This document shows positions 17,819-27,607 of a stretch of DNA of 64,000 bases, piece by piece. Under the pieces are notes generated by a model. That model searched no databases, was not told where the DNA came from, and was given only the letters and a program-made list of their open reading frames with translations. The DNA is from Nitrosomonas cryotolerans ATCC 49181 (GTDB taxonomy: Bacteria; Pseudomonadota; Gammaproteobacteria; Burkholderiales; Nitrosomonadaceae). The DNA lies in assembly GCF_900143275.1 (NCBI RefSeq), contig NZ_FSRO01000001.1, positions 62,001 through 126,000 on the forward strand, read 5' to 3'. The position numbers and the translations under genes are program-made. Numbering within the stretch: position 1 is the stretch's first letter; each line of letters opens with the position of its first letter.

Positions 17819-18727
17819 ATGTTATCCAGAAAGGTGGAATATAACCATAATAAATTACGTAAACGACTGTATCGTCAGGTTGGAACGGCGATTGCTGATT
17901 TCAATATGATTGAGGCTGGTGATCGCATTATGGTTTGCCTGTCGGGTGGCAAGGACAGTTATGCCTTGCTTGACATTCTGATGCATCTGCAAGCACATGC
18001 ACCTTTACAATTTGAATTAATTGCCGTCAACCTGGATCAAAAACAGCCTGGTTTCCCTGAACAGGTATTACCGACTTATCTGACAAAGATTGGCTTGCCC
18101 TTTCGTATTGTTGAGCAGGATACTTATAGTGTGGTAAAGCGTGTCATTGCTGAGGGAAAAACAACCTGTAGTCTTTGCTCGCGATTGCGCAGGGGAGTGC
18201 TTTACCGTGTGGCGGGCGAACTGGGTGCCACTAAAATTGCATTAGGTCATCACCGTGATGATATTCTGGAAACACTGTTTCTCAATATGTTTTATGGGGG
18301 TAAGCTTAAGGCCATGCCACCCAAACTGGTCAGTGATGATGGTCAACATATTGTCATTCGACCATTGGCTTACTGTAAGGAAAAGGATTTAGCCGCCTAT
18401 GCCGAAATTGCAAATTTTCCGATTATTCCCTGTAATTTATGCGGATCGCAAAAGAACCTGCAACGCCAGGCTGTGAAAGAGATGATGCAACAATGGGATA
18501 AAAAATTTCCGGGCAGACTTGAGACCATGTTTCGCGCCATACAAAATATTCAGCCATCACATTTGGCGGATAAGACACGTTATGATTTTGTTGGATTGAA
18601 AGCACAAGGTGAGCCGATTGCCGATGGTGATAAAGCATTTGACGAGGAAGTATTTGGATCCAGCATTGAAGAAATGACTTTGATGGCTGTTGCAGAAACG
18701 AAGCCGGGTCGTGCGGTTTCCGGATAA
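17819..18727 (+). CDS. ttcA: tRNA 2-thiocytidine(32) synthetase TtcA
   Basis: TtcA uses ATP and a [4Fe-4S] cluster to thiolate cytidine 32 of certain tRNAs. The 302-aa protein has the PP-loop LSGGKDSY (residues 41-48) and the conserved cysteines C117-x-x-C120 (TTCSLCSRL) and C205-x-x-C208 ([11 protein letters not shown]) that hold the cluster. Length and motif spacing match the family. It is transcribed alone, divergent from the cupredoxin operon and convergent with the DUF2784 gene, whose stop lies only 4 bases from its own. Confidence 0.95.
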   Translation: MLSRKVEYNHNKLRKRLYRQVGTAIADFNMIEAGDRIMVCLSGGKDSYALLDILMHLQAHAPLQFELIAVNLDQKQPGFPEQVLPTYLTKIGLPFRIVEQDTYSVVKRVIAEGKTTCSLCSRLRRGVLYRVAGELGATKIALGHHRDDILETLFLNMFYGGKLKAMPPKLVSDDGQHIVIRPLAYCKEKDLAAYAEIANFPIIPCNLCGSQKNLQRQAVKEMMQQWDKKFPGRLETMFRAIQNIQPSHLADKTRYDFVGLKAQGEPIADGDKAFDEEVFGSSIEEMTLMAVAETKPGRAVSG

Positions 18728-18731
18728 TTAA

Positions 18732-19106
18732 TTAGAGACGGGTATTACGATAATCGGGCGGAATCCATTTGAAAGTGATGGCCACTAAGCCTGCAAAGAG
18801 TACATAGACTGTGGTGAGTATGCCTTCTGGAAAAGTGTAAAATAAAATACGATGCAGCCACAGCTGAATAAAGCCCTGATCCGTTTCTATCTGACGGGCG
18901 GCGTTTTCCCATGCGGTTAATGGGCAGGTAACACCGGCTAAAGATTCACCAACAACAACTAGAATAGCCGCGAGATGGGTCAGTCGAAACCAGCGATTCC
19001 TGACAAAGGTGAACTTCAGCCACGCACCAACCCAAATCAGGGGCAAGCTGCCCACAACAAACAACACAAAGAGAAAATGAATAACCAGTATGACGTCAGC
19101 AAGCAA
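18732..19106 (-). CDS. DUF2784 small membrane protein
   Basis: The 124-aa product has about four hydrophobic helices and matches the DUF2784 pattern (ADVILVIHFLFVLFVVGSLP; GVTCPLTAWENAAR). Function is unknown. It follows the thioredoxin-like gene on the same strand with a 66-base gap. Confidence 0.8.
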   Translation of the reverse strand: MLADVILVIHFLFVLFVVGSLPLIWVGAWLKFTFVRNRWFRLTHLAAILVVVGESLAGVTCPLTAWENAARQIETDQGFIQLWLHRILFYTFPEGILTTVYVLFAGLVAITFKWIPPDYRNTRL

Positions 19107-19172
19107 AATAATTGTCGATAACTGGTGATTCGTTTACGGTGTTTCGCTTGTATTGATGATGGAAAGCCTGCA

Positions 19173-19760
19173 TCAAAGAGGCGTCTGATGCCTGGACTGG
19201 GACCTGTCCTGTAACAAAGGGATCAGTGTCTTTTCTAATTTTTTCTGATCGACACGACCCAGATAGGTCGTCATCATTTCACCATTGTGGTTGATTATGA
19301 CGGTGAAGGGTAAGGCCGATTGGTGGTTTCCAGCGGCCTCGGCCAGCGACATGGCATCCATTCCGCCAACCAGGACAGGATAATTAATCCCAAATTCCTT
19401 ACTATAGGCAACAACCTTTTCTTCTCTATCAATGGCAATGCCAATGAAAAGTAATCCCTGGTCATGGAATTTTTCCTGCATCTCAATAAACTCAGGAATC
19501 TCTTCTCGGCAGGGCGCACACCAGGTTGCCCAAAAGTTTACTACCAGCACCTGGCCCTGCCATTGGGCAATGGCTTGATTTTCCCCATGGATATCTGGCA
19601 AATTGGCAGCTAAGATGGCTTCAGCACCTTGTTTGCTTGCTGCGCTGGAAAGGGAAGTTTGCTGGGTATCACCGATCAGCTGGGATCGCAGCAGAAAACC
19701 GGCCGTCAAAGCAAATGCAGCCACCCCTAAAAATAGTAATCCCTGTTTTAATGTTGCCAT
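19173..19760 (-). CDS. TlpA/ResA-like membrane-anchored thioredoxin
   Basis: The 195-aa protein has an N-terminal anchor (FLGVAAFALTAGFLLRS) and a thioredoxin fold with the active site FWATWCAPC (Cys81, Cys84), then EIPEFIEMQ and the cis-Pro region SALPFTVIINHNGEM. TlpA/ResA proteins reduce disulfides of apocytochrome c or other periplasmic proteins, using electrons from DsbD/CcdA. dsbD lies just upstream on the same strand, a plausible electron donor. Confidence 0.9.
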   Translation of the reverse strand: MATLKQGLLFLGVAAFALTAGFLLRSQLIGDTQQTSLSSAASKQGAEAILAANLPDIHGENQAIAQWQGQVLVVNFWATWCAPCREEIPEFIEMQEKFHDQGLLFIGIAIDREEKVVAYSKEFGINYPVLVGGMDAMSLAEAAGNHQSALPFTVIINHNGEMMTTYLGRVDQKKLEKTLIPLLQDRSQSRHQTPL

Positions 19761-19973
19761 TTATTGTTTTCCTTCAATTCAAAAGCGCGACGAAGCGGTT
19801 AGCCCATTATACGTTTATATGCACCTGATTGGTTATTCGCAGAAGAAATACACATTTTCAGCCTGGTTTACACAGTACATCCCTGGAGAATTTCGGCTGC
19901 TGATGGCGTGACTACACGGTTCACTTCACAAGCTAACTGGGTGTGTCCTGTCCTTCATAATCAGGCGCTATTC

Positions 19974-19997
19974 ATCCCCGTCTCGAACGACGGGGAT
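19974..19997. terminator. Perfect 9-bp hairpin downstream of dsbD
   Basis: ATCCCCGTC pairs with GACGGGGAT across a 6-base loop, about 100 bases past the dsbD stop and before the thioredoxin gene. There is no long T run, so it may be a terminator or an RNA-stabilising hairpin. Confidence 0.5.
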
Positions 19998-20097
19998 ATT
20001 GGTGTGTTCCGGCAAATGAAGAACAGGCAGGCATAAAAATAACGATTCATTCGATGAACGAATTCCCCCGGCTCAGATTTGCATCTATTTGGTTAGA

Positions 20098-22035
20098 CTA
20101 AATTAACACGGCATCAAGAACAGCCAGAAAATCCTTTTTATTCAAATAGCCGATTACTTTAATATCGGGAATCTCATTACCTTGACGATCTAGAAACAGA
20201 ATACCCGGTGGTCCAAATAATTTAAAGCGTTTCAGTAATGCGCTATCGTCTGGTGTTCCCGCTGTGACATCAATTTGCAGTAACACGACATCTTGTAATC
20301 GTGACTGTACCTTGGCATCAGACAGCGTGAAGCGTTCCATTTCCTTGCATGAAACACACCAGTCGGCATAAAAATCGACCATGATATATTTATCTTTTGC
20401 CAGACGAATAGATTCATCCAGCTCGGCTATTGTTTTAACCCGTTGGAATGGCAGATGTCCGCCAGCACTCGCAACGATTCCGCTGGTGCCTGCGGCATTC
20501 ATGTCGGATAGATTAAATTTTGAGAGGGGTTGCAGGATATCGCGGTTACCGGATAGCACGCCGGCTAATAATGCTATGCCCGTCAGTAGCGCAATGACAC
20601 CGACACCTTTGAGGAATTTTTTGATGCCGGGTGCTCTTTCTGGCAAAGGATCAATCGCATGCAGATAGATGGCCGAAATAATTAACAGGGCTGACCACAT
20701 TAGCATATGCACTACTTCTGAAATGACAGGTGAAACCAGCCAGATTGCGACACCTAATAGCAATACGCCGAAAAATTGCTTAATGGACTCCATCCACGCA
20801 CCTGCTTTGGGAAGCAGTGCGCCGGCAGAAGTTCCCAGTAACAGGAGAGGAACACCCATGCCCAGCGCCATAACAAATAGCGCAGCACCACCTAATACGA
20901 CGTCACGTGTCTGGCTGATATAGAGTAGTGCACCGGCCAGAGGAGCTGCCACACAAGGCCCCACAATCAATGCAGACAAAGCGCCCATGCCAAATACGCC
21001 GGTTAAGTGCCCCCCTTTAAAATGACCGGCTTCTACAGAAAGCTTGCTTTGCAGAAATACAGGTAACTGAAGGTCATAGAAGCCAAACATTGAAAAAGCG
21101 AGCAGAATAAAAATCAGCGCGAAGGTAGTCAATACCCAGGCATTCTGCAGCGCGGCGGATAACATGGCACCAGAGAGCCCTGCGACAACACCTGCAGCAG
21201 CATAAGTAATGGCCATGCCCAGGACATAAACCAGCGCCAAAATAAAACCCTGATTCCTGGTAAGGTGTAATCCTTTGTTTGCGATGATTCCGGATAGGAT
21301 AGGAAACATAGGAAACACGCAAGGTGTAAAGGCGAGTAAGAGGCCAATACCAAAAAAGCCGGTCAGAATAAGCCAGAAATTGCCTGTCTCAAACATCTGC
21401 CCGATTTTGAAGGTTTCTGTCTCAATTGCGGGAGATGGTGGCAGCGACTGAAACAATTCTGTTGTGGCTTCGGACTGGGCGGCGGCGGCCTCGCCACTGA
21501 TAGTTTCGGCAACAAGATTTGTCGCTGCTGTTATTGCCGGCAACGTGAGCGTGATCACCTTGCTGATAGGCGCGTAACAGACGCCAATGGGTTCATTGCA
21601 GCCCTGATAGGTTGCAGTCAGTGTCAATGACTGTTCTTCGGCCGGTATTGCTCGATCTAGAGAGAGAATGGCTTGAAATGGCTGATAATAAACTTCGGTC
21701 TGACCAAAAGTGAGGTCATCTTTCATTTTTCCCTGAGGCAGGGCCATTTTTTTTATAGATGTGGTACTGTCTTTGGGTTCAAAGGCAACTTTATCCCGGT
21801 AAAGATAATAATCTTTTGCCGGCTCAAAACTGGCAATAAGTGTCTGTGCGTCACGAACTGTTATCGATAGCTTAAATGCTTCATCTGGCGGCAACAGGGC
21901 TTGCTGATCCTGCTGACCCAGATTGATGCCCAGTTTTTGCAGACCATCCAGCAGGCTGAAAGCCCTTCCTTCTTCGGCAGAGACAGGGGTGCTGGTTAAG
22001 CAGAATAACAATAGGAAATATGGAATAAGGCGCAT
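20098..22035 (-). CDS. dsbD: Thiol:disulfide interchange protein DsbD
   Basis: DsbD carries electrons from cytoplasmic thioredoxin across the inner membrane to periplasmic thiol proteins. The 645-aa protein shows the three parts: signal peptide plus N-terminal immunoglobulin-like domain (with YQGCNEPIGVCYAP supplying its cysteine pair), a membrane domain with cysteines in LAFTPCVFPMFP and ALIVGPCVAAPLAG, and a C-terminal thioredoxin domain with YADWCVSCKEME near residue 560. The 12-base gap to cutA indicates an operon. Confidence 0.95.
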   Translation of the reverse strand: MRLIPYFLLLFCLTSTPVSAEEGRAFSLLDGLQKLGINLGQQDQQALLPPDEAFKLSITVRDAQTLIASFEPAKDYYLYRDKVAFEPKDSTTSIKKMALPQGKMKDDLTFGQTEVYYQPFQAILSLDRAIPAEEQSLTLTATYQGCNEPIGVCYAPISKVITLTLPAITAATNLVAETISGEAAAAQSEATTELFQSLPPSPAIETETFKIGQMFETGNFWLILTGFFGIGLLLAFTPCVFPMFPILSGIIANKGLHLTRNQGFILALVYVLGMAITYAAAGVVAGLSGAMLSAALQNAWVLTTFALIFILLAFSMFGFYDLQLPVFLQSKLSVEAGHFKGGHLTGVFGMGALSALIVGPCVAAPLAGALLYISQTRDVVLGGAALFVMALGMGVPLLLLGTSAGALLPKAGAWMESIKQFFGVLLLGVAIWLVSPVISEVVHMLMWSALLIISAIYLHAIDPLPERAPGIKKFLKGVGVIALLTGIALLAGVLSGNRDILQPLSKFNLSDMNAAGTSGIVASAGGHLPFQRVKTIAELDESIRLAKDKYIMVDFYADWCVSCKEMERFTLSDAKVQSRLQDVVLLQIDVTAGTPDDSALLKRFKLFGPPGILFLDRQGNEIPDIKVIGYLNKKDFLAVLDAVLI

Positions 22036-22047
22036 GATTAGAATAGC

Positions 22048-22395
22048 TCAGTCTGATTTGTTTTTTATATCTGGTTTGGAATCACTGGTTTCATTGGCAA
22101 GCCATTGCAAATAAGCAGGCAAGCCTTTGTCTACAGAGACAGCAATTACTTCGGGGAGTTCATAAGGATGCAACGTTGTTATAATGCGTTCTACCTGACT
22201 ATAGTGTTGTGCTTGGGTTTTAATTAAAACCGGTATTTCATTAGCAGTTTCAATATTATCTTCCCAGCGATACACCGAGGTACACTCGGCCAGTATGCTG
22301 ACGCAGGCGGCCAATCGCATCTGAACCAGTTGTTGTGAAAGCAAATGGGCACTTTCTTTGTCAGGAAGATGAGTGATAATTAATATAGGTGTCAT
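22048..22395 (-). CDS. cutA: Divalent-cation tolerance protein CutA
   Basis: CutA1 forms a stable trimer linked to copper tolerance, in some bacteria encoded beside dsbD. The 115-aa product starts MTPILIITHLPDKESAHLLS and has the family core AACVSILAECTSVYRWEDNI and VLIKTQAQHYSQVERIITTL HPYELPEVIAV. ATG at 22395 is chosen over TTG at 22404 from family alignment. It is the first gene of a cutA-dsbD pair. Confidence 0.93.
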   Translation of the reverse strand: MTPILIITHLPDKESAHLLSQQLVQMRLAACVSILAECTSVYRWEDNIETANEIPVLIKTQAQHYSQVERIITTLHPYELPEVIAVSVDKGLPAYLQWLANETSDSKPDIKNKSD

Positions 22396-22557
22396 AACGT
22401 TCAAAGGTGTCAGATGAAAACCACCAATATGCTTGATATACAGATTTTAGCGTAGTATCGCATGGTAAAAGATATTTATTGCAATGGAGCAGGGGCTTAC
22501 ATAAGTGGAAGAAGCCTGCATGTCGATAAAGGTTAATACACTAAAAGAGATAATATT

Positions 22558-22758
22558 ATGATTAAAAGATTGTTCTGGTTGCTGCAAATACTCACTTTCG
22601 CGTTTCCCGTCATTATTTTTATTACTTATATTCTTATGGATGAAGGCGATCAATTTACATCTGAGCACTATTTTCTAACCGGATTGAGCGCCATTCCTTT
22701 CTTTATTGTGCAGTTATTAAAGTTTATTTTTGCAGGTGCAGATGAAGAATCAAAGTAG
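22558..22758 (+). CDS. Small two-helix membrane protein
   Basis: The 66-aa frame has two hydrophobic segments (LLQILTFAFPVIIFITYIL and FLTGLSAIPFFIVQLLKFIF) and a charged C-terminus (GADEESK). It starts with ATG after AAGAGA. I recognise no family. Convincing hydropathy and an isolated position support a real gene, function unknown. Confidence 0.6.
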   Translation: MIKRLFWLLQILTFAFPVIIFITYILMDEGDQFTSEHYFLTGLSAIPFFIVQLLKFIFAGADEESK

Positions 22759-22780
22759 TGTCAGTATCGGTTACCAGCAA

Positions 22781-22851
22781 TACGGATTCTGATATCGAAT
22801 AAAATACGGATTCTGATATCGAATAAAATACGGATTCTGATATCGAATAAA
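22781..22851 (+). repeat. Three tandem copies of a 24-bp repeat upstream of typA
   Basis: Units start at 22781, 22805 and 22829, each TACGGATTCTGATATC followed by GAATAAA(A). The copies are essentially identical. Each contains the palindrome GATATC. They lie 180-250 bases before typA and could be slippage products or protein-binding sites. Confidence 0.9.
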
Positions 22852-23028
22852 TTAGCTTTAAACTGACTTGTTTACTGACAAGACGAGCTGAGCTACCGGA
22901 TCAATATAAGCCGCTTGTCTTGTCTTTTGTGACTGAATGAAGAAATTGGCTATGTTTTTTATTGCCTGATATAATATTGCCCCCTTGTCGTGTTAACTGA
23001 CCGACTTAATCCTAAGGACTTGCTCTCT

Positions 23029-24843
23029 ATGTCTCGCCCTATCCGCAATATCGCTATCATTGCTCACGTTGACCACGGTAAAACCACTTTAGTGGATAAG
23101 CTATTACATCAGGCAGGTACCTTTGCCTCACACCAGCATATTTCTGAGCGGGTGATGGATTCCAATGATATTGAGCGTGAGCGAGGGATTACCATTCTGG
23201 CCAAAAATTGCGCGATCGATTATGAAGGCGTGCATATTAATATTGTGGACACCCCCGGGCATGCTGATTTTGGCGGAGAGGTGGAGCGTGTTTTATCAAT
23301 GGTGGATGGCGTTCTTTTACTGGTGGATGCGGTTGAAGGCCCTATGCCGCAAACACGTTTTGTGACGAAGAAAGCGCTGGCATTGGGATTGCGCCCGATA
23401 GTGGTTATCAACAAAGTAGATCGTCCGGGCGCTCGTCCTGATTGGGTTGTGGATCATACTTTTGAGCTATTTGATAAACTGGGTGCGACAGAAGAACAGC
23501 TGGATTTTCCGGTAGTTTTTGCTTCCGGATTAAATGGTTATGCCACGTTGGATCTGAATCAGCCGCATAAAGATATGCGTCCGCTGTTTGACACGGTTCT
23601 CAAACATGTTCGATCGCCGGAGGGTAATCCTGATGAGCCCTTGCAGTTACAAATCAGTGCATTGGATTATTCCAGTTTTGTTGGGCGTATTGGCATTGGC
23701 CGAATCAGTCGCGGACGACTGAAACCCGCTCAGGATGTCTTGGTGTTAACGGGTGATAAGACGCCGAAGAAAGCCAGAGTGAATCAGGTTTTGGGTTTTC
23801 ATGGCCTGGAACGCGTTCAGATGACCGAGGCCTTGGCGGGAGATATCGTATTGATTAATGGCGTAGAGGAAATCAGTATCGGCACTACACTGACTGATAT
23901 TGATCATCCTGAGGCCCTGCCGATTCGTGTTGTGGATGAACCCACACTGACGATGACTTTTCAGGTCAATAGCTCTCCCTTTGCCGGACAAGAAGGAAAA
24001 TTTGTGACCAGTCGGCAGTTACGTGAGCGTCTGGAAAAAGAATTGCTAACAAATGTAGCCATGCGGCTGGAAGATACCAAAGAAACCGATTCATTTCTGG
24101 TTTCTGGCCGTGGGGAACTGCATCTTACTATTTTGCTGGAAAATATGCGCCGTGAAGGTTACGAGCTTGCTGTTTCTCGTCCGCATGTAGTCATCCGCGA
24201 GATTGACGGGGTGAAGTGTGAGCCGTTTGAAATGCTGACGGTCGATGTGGAGGAGTCCCATCAAGGCGCAGTAATGGAAGCATTGGGTGCTCGTCGGGGC
24301 GATTTGCTGGATATGGTTTCAGACAGCCGTGGACGGACAAGACTGGATTATCGTATTCCCGCACGTGGTTTAATTGGCTTTCAGGCTGATTTTATGACGA
24401 TGACACGCGGAACAGGTCTCATGAGTCATGTGTTTGATGAATTTGCGCCGATGCGGCCTGAAATTGCACCGCGCAGAAATGGCGTATTGATTTCGGCAGA
24501 AAAAGGTGAGGCGGTTGCTTATGCCTTGTGGAAACTACAGGAGCGCGGCCGTATGTTTGTGAATCCGGGCGATCGTTTGTATGAAGGCATGGTCATTGGT
24601 ATTCATAGCCGTGACAATGATTTGGTTGTGAATCCGATCAAAGGTAAACAATTAACCAATATTCGTGCTTCAGGAACGGATGAAGCGGTGAGTTTAACGC
24701 CCCCGGTTCACCTTACGCTGGAATCCGCTATCGAATTCATTACAGACGATGAACTGGTTGAAATTACACCTAAAAACATTCGTATCCGTAAGCGTTATCT
24801 GTTAGAACATGAACGCAAACGTGCGTCACGCACGGCGGGCTGA
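23029..24843 (+). CDS. typA: Translational GTPase TypA/BipA
   Basis: TypA is an EF-G-like GTPase that binds ribosomes under stress and in cold and assists 50S assembly. ATG at 23029 gives [20 protein letters not shown] with the P-loop at residues 12-19, then G2 RERGITI, G3 VDTPGHADF and G4 VINKVDRP. The C-terminal TypA-specific part includes [20 protein letters not shown]. The 604-residue length is normal. The start agrees with the family and lies behind TAAGGACT. Confidence 0.96.
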   Translation: MSRPIRNIAIIAHVDHGKTTLVDKLLHQAGTFASHQHISERVMDSNDIERERGITILAKNCAIDYEGVHINIVDTPGHADFGGEVERVLSMVDGVLLLVDAVEGPMPQTRFVTKKALALGLRPIVVINKVDRPGARPDWVVDHTFELFDKLGATEEQLDFPVVFASGLNGYATLDLNQPHKDMRPLFDTVLKHVRSPEGNPDEPLQLQISALDYSSFVGRIGIGRISRGRLKPAQDVLVLTGDKTPKKARVNQVLGFHGLERVQMTEALAGDIVLINGVEEISIGTTLTDIDHPEALPIRVVDEPTLTMTFQVNSSPFAGQEGKFVTSRQLRERLEKELLTNVAMRLEDTKETDSFLVSGRGELHLTILLENMRREGYELAVSRPHVVIREIDGVKCEPFEMLTVDVEESHQGAVMEALGARRGDLLDMVSDSRGRTRLDYRIPARGLIGFQADFMTMTRGTGLMSHVFDEFAPMRPEIAPRRNGVLISAEKGEAVAYALWKLQERGRMFVNPGDRLYEGMVIGIHSRDNDLVVNPIKGKQLTNIRASGTDEAVSLTPPVHLTLESAIEFITDDELVEITPKNIRIRKRYLLEHERKRASRTAG

Positions 24844-24883
24844 TTTTACAAGAGAATCACGCTAGCCTGTAGCTTTACGTCAA

Positions 24884-24920
24884 CTCCCGTTTTCATAGCG
24901 TCAGAATAGAATGACGGGAG
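24884..24920 (+). terminator. Hairpin downstream of typA
   Basis: CTCCCGT pairs with ACGGGAG across 23 bases, followed by GTTTTGCC. It lies 40 bases after the typA stop and is a weak candidate for its terminator. Confidence 0.4.
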
Positions 24921-25323
24921 GTTTTGCCAAAAATTACCTCTGAAAATTGATTTCTACAGCGCAGCGATCTTCGACTGTGCGTAAAAATGCTTGACTGCAA
25001 AAAAGCCGTGTCGTTATAAAGCTTTTTTGCAGATTGTACTGAATCCCTTATCAGCTTCCAATGAAAGTGGCGAGAAGCGTTAATATAAAAGCAGTAATAA
25101 ACACGCATGCCATCAAATACTTCACGTTTATTCTGCTCATAGACACGTTTATTTCCTGCAGCAATCATCATTTTTCTATCATCGAACGATACTTCGATTA
25201 AACAGCGAGACCTTTGCAAAACTCCAATAGTTGAAAAATTAACTCTTTATAATCAATAGACAAGAACTTCTGGCGAGGACTTTTGTAAAAGTCTCAGCAG
25301 ATGTGTTATCGATTGATGCTCCA
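24921..25323. other. Intergenic stretch with a MITE and no accepted gene
   Basis: It holds the MITE-B copy at 25207-25295. A 108-codon minus-strand frame (25219-24893) begins inside that MITE and has no recognisable domain, so it is not called as a gene. Confidence 0.5.
25207..25295 (+). repeat. MITE family B copy
   Basis: An 89-bp element with GAGACCTTTGCAAAA / TTTTGTAAAAGTCTC ends and the family core. AGC flanks both sides, a possible 3-bp target duplication. Confidence 0.85.
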
Positions 25324-26013
25324 TCACGCAACGATCCCAAATATGCGACCGACTACTGCGGTTAAACCCATAGCCAGGGCACCCAAAAAAGCGACTCTGA
25401 AGGCACCAATCATAATGGATGCACCGCCCGCTCGTGCTGCAAGGCCCCCCAGGAATGCCAGAAAGAAAAGCGATAAGACTGCAACTGCGACTATCAGATA
25501 GTAACCCGGAATAATCCAGGCCACCGATAAGGGAAGTGCAGCGCCTACTGTAAACGCCCCGGCCGAATAAACAGCCGCTTGAACAGGGCGTGCGCTCGCA
25601 TTTTTCGATATACCGATTTCATCTCTGGCATGTGCTCCCAGCGCGTCGTGGGCCATTAGCTGTTCAGCAACCTGTCTTGCTAAGGCTGATTCCAGCCCTC
25701 TATCCTGATATATTTTTGCAAGCTCATCTTTTTCAGACTCAAGGTTATCCTCTAATGATTTTTTTTCTAATGCCAGATCGGCATTTTCTGTATCTGATTG
25801 TGAGCTTACCGATACGTATTCACCGGCTGCCATCGACAGGGCACCGGCTGCTAATCCAGCAACACCGGCAAGTAAAATATTTTCTTGTGTGGTGTTTGCA
25901 GCGGCAACACCAATAATGAGGCTGGCGGTAGAAACAATACCATCATTTGCACCTAATACAGCGGGACGCAGCCATCCTACACGATGTGATTTGTGTGCTT
26001 CACTGTGCGTCAT
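25324..26013 (-). CDS. VIT1/CCC1-family transporter
   Basis: The 229-aa membrane protein has the family N-terminus GWLRPAVLGANDGIVSTASL, a central cytoplasmic helical hairpin (SSQSDTENADLALEKKSLED to MAHDALGAHARDEIG) and C-terminal helices with Gly/Ala-rich packing. VIT/CCC1 members move Fe(II) or Mn(II) out of the cytoplasm. The length is normal. It stands alone, so regulation is not evident. Confidence 0.9.
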   Translation of the reverse strand: MTHSEAHKSHRVGWLRPAVLGANDGIVSTASLIIGVAAANTTQENILLAGVAGLAAGALSMAAGEYVSVSSQSDTENADLALEKKSLEDNLESEKDELAKIYQDRGLESALARQVAEQLMAHDALGAHARDEIGISKNASARPVQAAVYSAGAFTVGAALPLSVAWIIPGYYLIVAVAVLSLFFLAFLGGLAARAGGASIMIGAFRVAFLGALAMGLTAVVGRIFGIVA

Positions 26014-26119
26014 CCATTATCCTTTTGAGGTCGTGCGTACTTGATATAACCGTTCATCATTATAGCGGCTCTGCTGCAAAAAACAGGGCAGCCGTAATCA
26101 ACGCTTTGATCTATTTTAT

Positions 26120-27424
26120 CATCTCAACTTCCGGAAAACCCCGGTCTTAAGGCCGGGGATGGATAGGGAGTCAGCTTCGCTGATACTAAAGCCTGTTTTT
26201 TCACCTATTTCTGTTACAGTGTGTTAATGGAAATTAAGCGCGCATACAAATTCAGGTTTTACCCAACTTTTGAGCAAGAAACTATTCTGGCTCAAACATT
26301 CGGGTGTGCTCGGTTTGTCTATAATCGCATGTTGCGCGTTCGTTCTGATGCTTGGTATACCGAGAAAAAAAGAATCGGGTATCATGCTACCTCCTCTTTG
26401 TTGACCGAGTTAAAAAAAGAGCCTGAATTTGAATGGCTGAACAAAGTTTCCAGTGTTCCTGTGCAGCAATCTCTCCGCCACCTGCAAGCGGCATTTGGTA
26501 ATTTCTTTGCCAAACGAGCCAAATACCCGTCATTCAAAAGCAAGCATGAGAAGCAATAGGCTGAATACACGTCCAGCGCCTTCAAGTGGGACGGTAAGTC
26601 TCTGAAACTGGCGAAGATGAAAGATCCACTGAATATTAGATGGTCGCGCACCCTTCCTAAGGCAACAAAACTAACGATTGCAACAGTCTCTAAAGACTCA
26701 GCGGGTCGATACCATGTTTCTATGCTTTGCGACGACTCTGTTGCGCGAAAGCCAAGGGTTAGCGGCAAAGTCGGCATTGACTTAGGATTAACGCACTTCG
26801 CTATTCTTTCTACGGGCGAGAAGATTGCGTCTCCTAACACGCTACGAAAGAATGAAACCAGGCTTGCTAAGCTGCAACGCAAGCTATCTAAAAAGCGCAA
26901 AGGGTCGGCCAATAGACAAAAAGCCAGACTGAAAGTAGCGCGACTACATGCAGGAATTGCTGATGCTCGTAAAGACTTTCTACATAAACTCTCAACACGG
27001 CTAGTAAGCGAAAACCAAGTGATAGCTGTAGAGTCTTTAGCTGTTAGCAATATGAAGAAAAATCGTTGCCTCGCAAAATCAATTTCCGATGCAGGATGGG
27101 GTGAATTTGTGCGGCAATTAGAATACAAGTCGCTGTGGTACGGGCGAGAGCTTGTAGGTATTGACCGATGGTATCCAAGCAGCAAACGCTGCTCGGGATG
27201 TGGGCATACCGTAAACAAGATGCCTTTGAATGTGCGTGAATGGACTTGTCCGGAATGCGGATCAATCCATGATCGAGACATCAACGCAGCGCGTAATGTT
27301 TTGGCCGCTGGACTGGCGGTGTCAGCCCTTGGAGAATCTGTAAGTCCTGTTTGCATTTAGGTGCGCCCGGGTTGGATTCGTTGAATTGGGAATCCCCTTC
27401 GTTTAGGGAGGGGGAGGATGTCAA
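26120..27424 (+). mobile_element. IS200/IS605-type element carrying only tnpB (copy 2)
   Basis: A 1305-bp near-duplicate of 1741-3043. TTTAT (26115-26119) lies just outside the left end and TCAA (27421-27424) closes the right end. The left hairpin (CCCCGG/CCGGGG) is conserved. The flank continues as the C-terminal end of a small XRE-type regulator, so the element sits in that gene. Confidence 0.87.
26227..27360 (+). pseudogene. tnpB: TnpB of copy 2, inactivated by an amber codon
   Basis: It is nearly identical to the intact tnpB at 1848-2981. Codon 111 is TAG (26557-26559) where copy 1 has TCG (Ser), so translation stops after 110 residues. The rest (26617-27360) still encodes the RuvC motifs and zinc finger without further damage, which points to a recent single-base loss or to occasional readthrough. 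About a dozen other substitutions separate the copies. Confidence 0.9.
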
Positions 27425-27520
27425 AAAGAAACGGCCCAGAAAGTAGATCTGGAATCCATTGAGAAGCTATGCTTGCTGTTTGAGTGTCAGGTAAGCGACT
27501 TACTTGAGCTGACACAATAA
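27425..27520 (+). pseudogene. C-terminal remnant of an XRE-type HTH regulator
   Basis: Directly after the IS right end, 31 codons read KETAQKVDLESIEKLCLLFE then CQVSDLLELTQ and stop. This matches the C-terminal part of small Cro/CI-type repressors (IEKLCKAL-x-CQPSDLLEL). The helix-turn-helix part should lie left of the element but is not clearly readable there. Such regulators often sit upstream of restriction-modification operons, so its loss could alter hsd control. Confidence 0.6.
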
Positions 27521-27607
27521 TAAACAAGGTTGCCCGTTAAAAGATAAAGATCATTTGATAAGGCGTTTAACGACACCTAGTAAACGAATAAAAATAGGAA
27601 CAACAGC

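Noticed and set aside
22781..22851. Possible CRISPR array
   Set aside because: The three 24-bp units are directly adjacent with no spacers, and no cas genes are present.
24893..25219. 108-codon minus-strand frame after typA
   Set aside because: It starts inside a MITE-B copy, has no recognisable domain or ribosome site, and overlaps a hairpin.
5459..26559. Genome-wide amber recoding
   Set aside because: Three lone TAG codons in damaged accessory genes are not enough; the TPR and hsdR genes use TAG as a normal stop.
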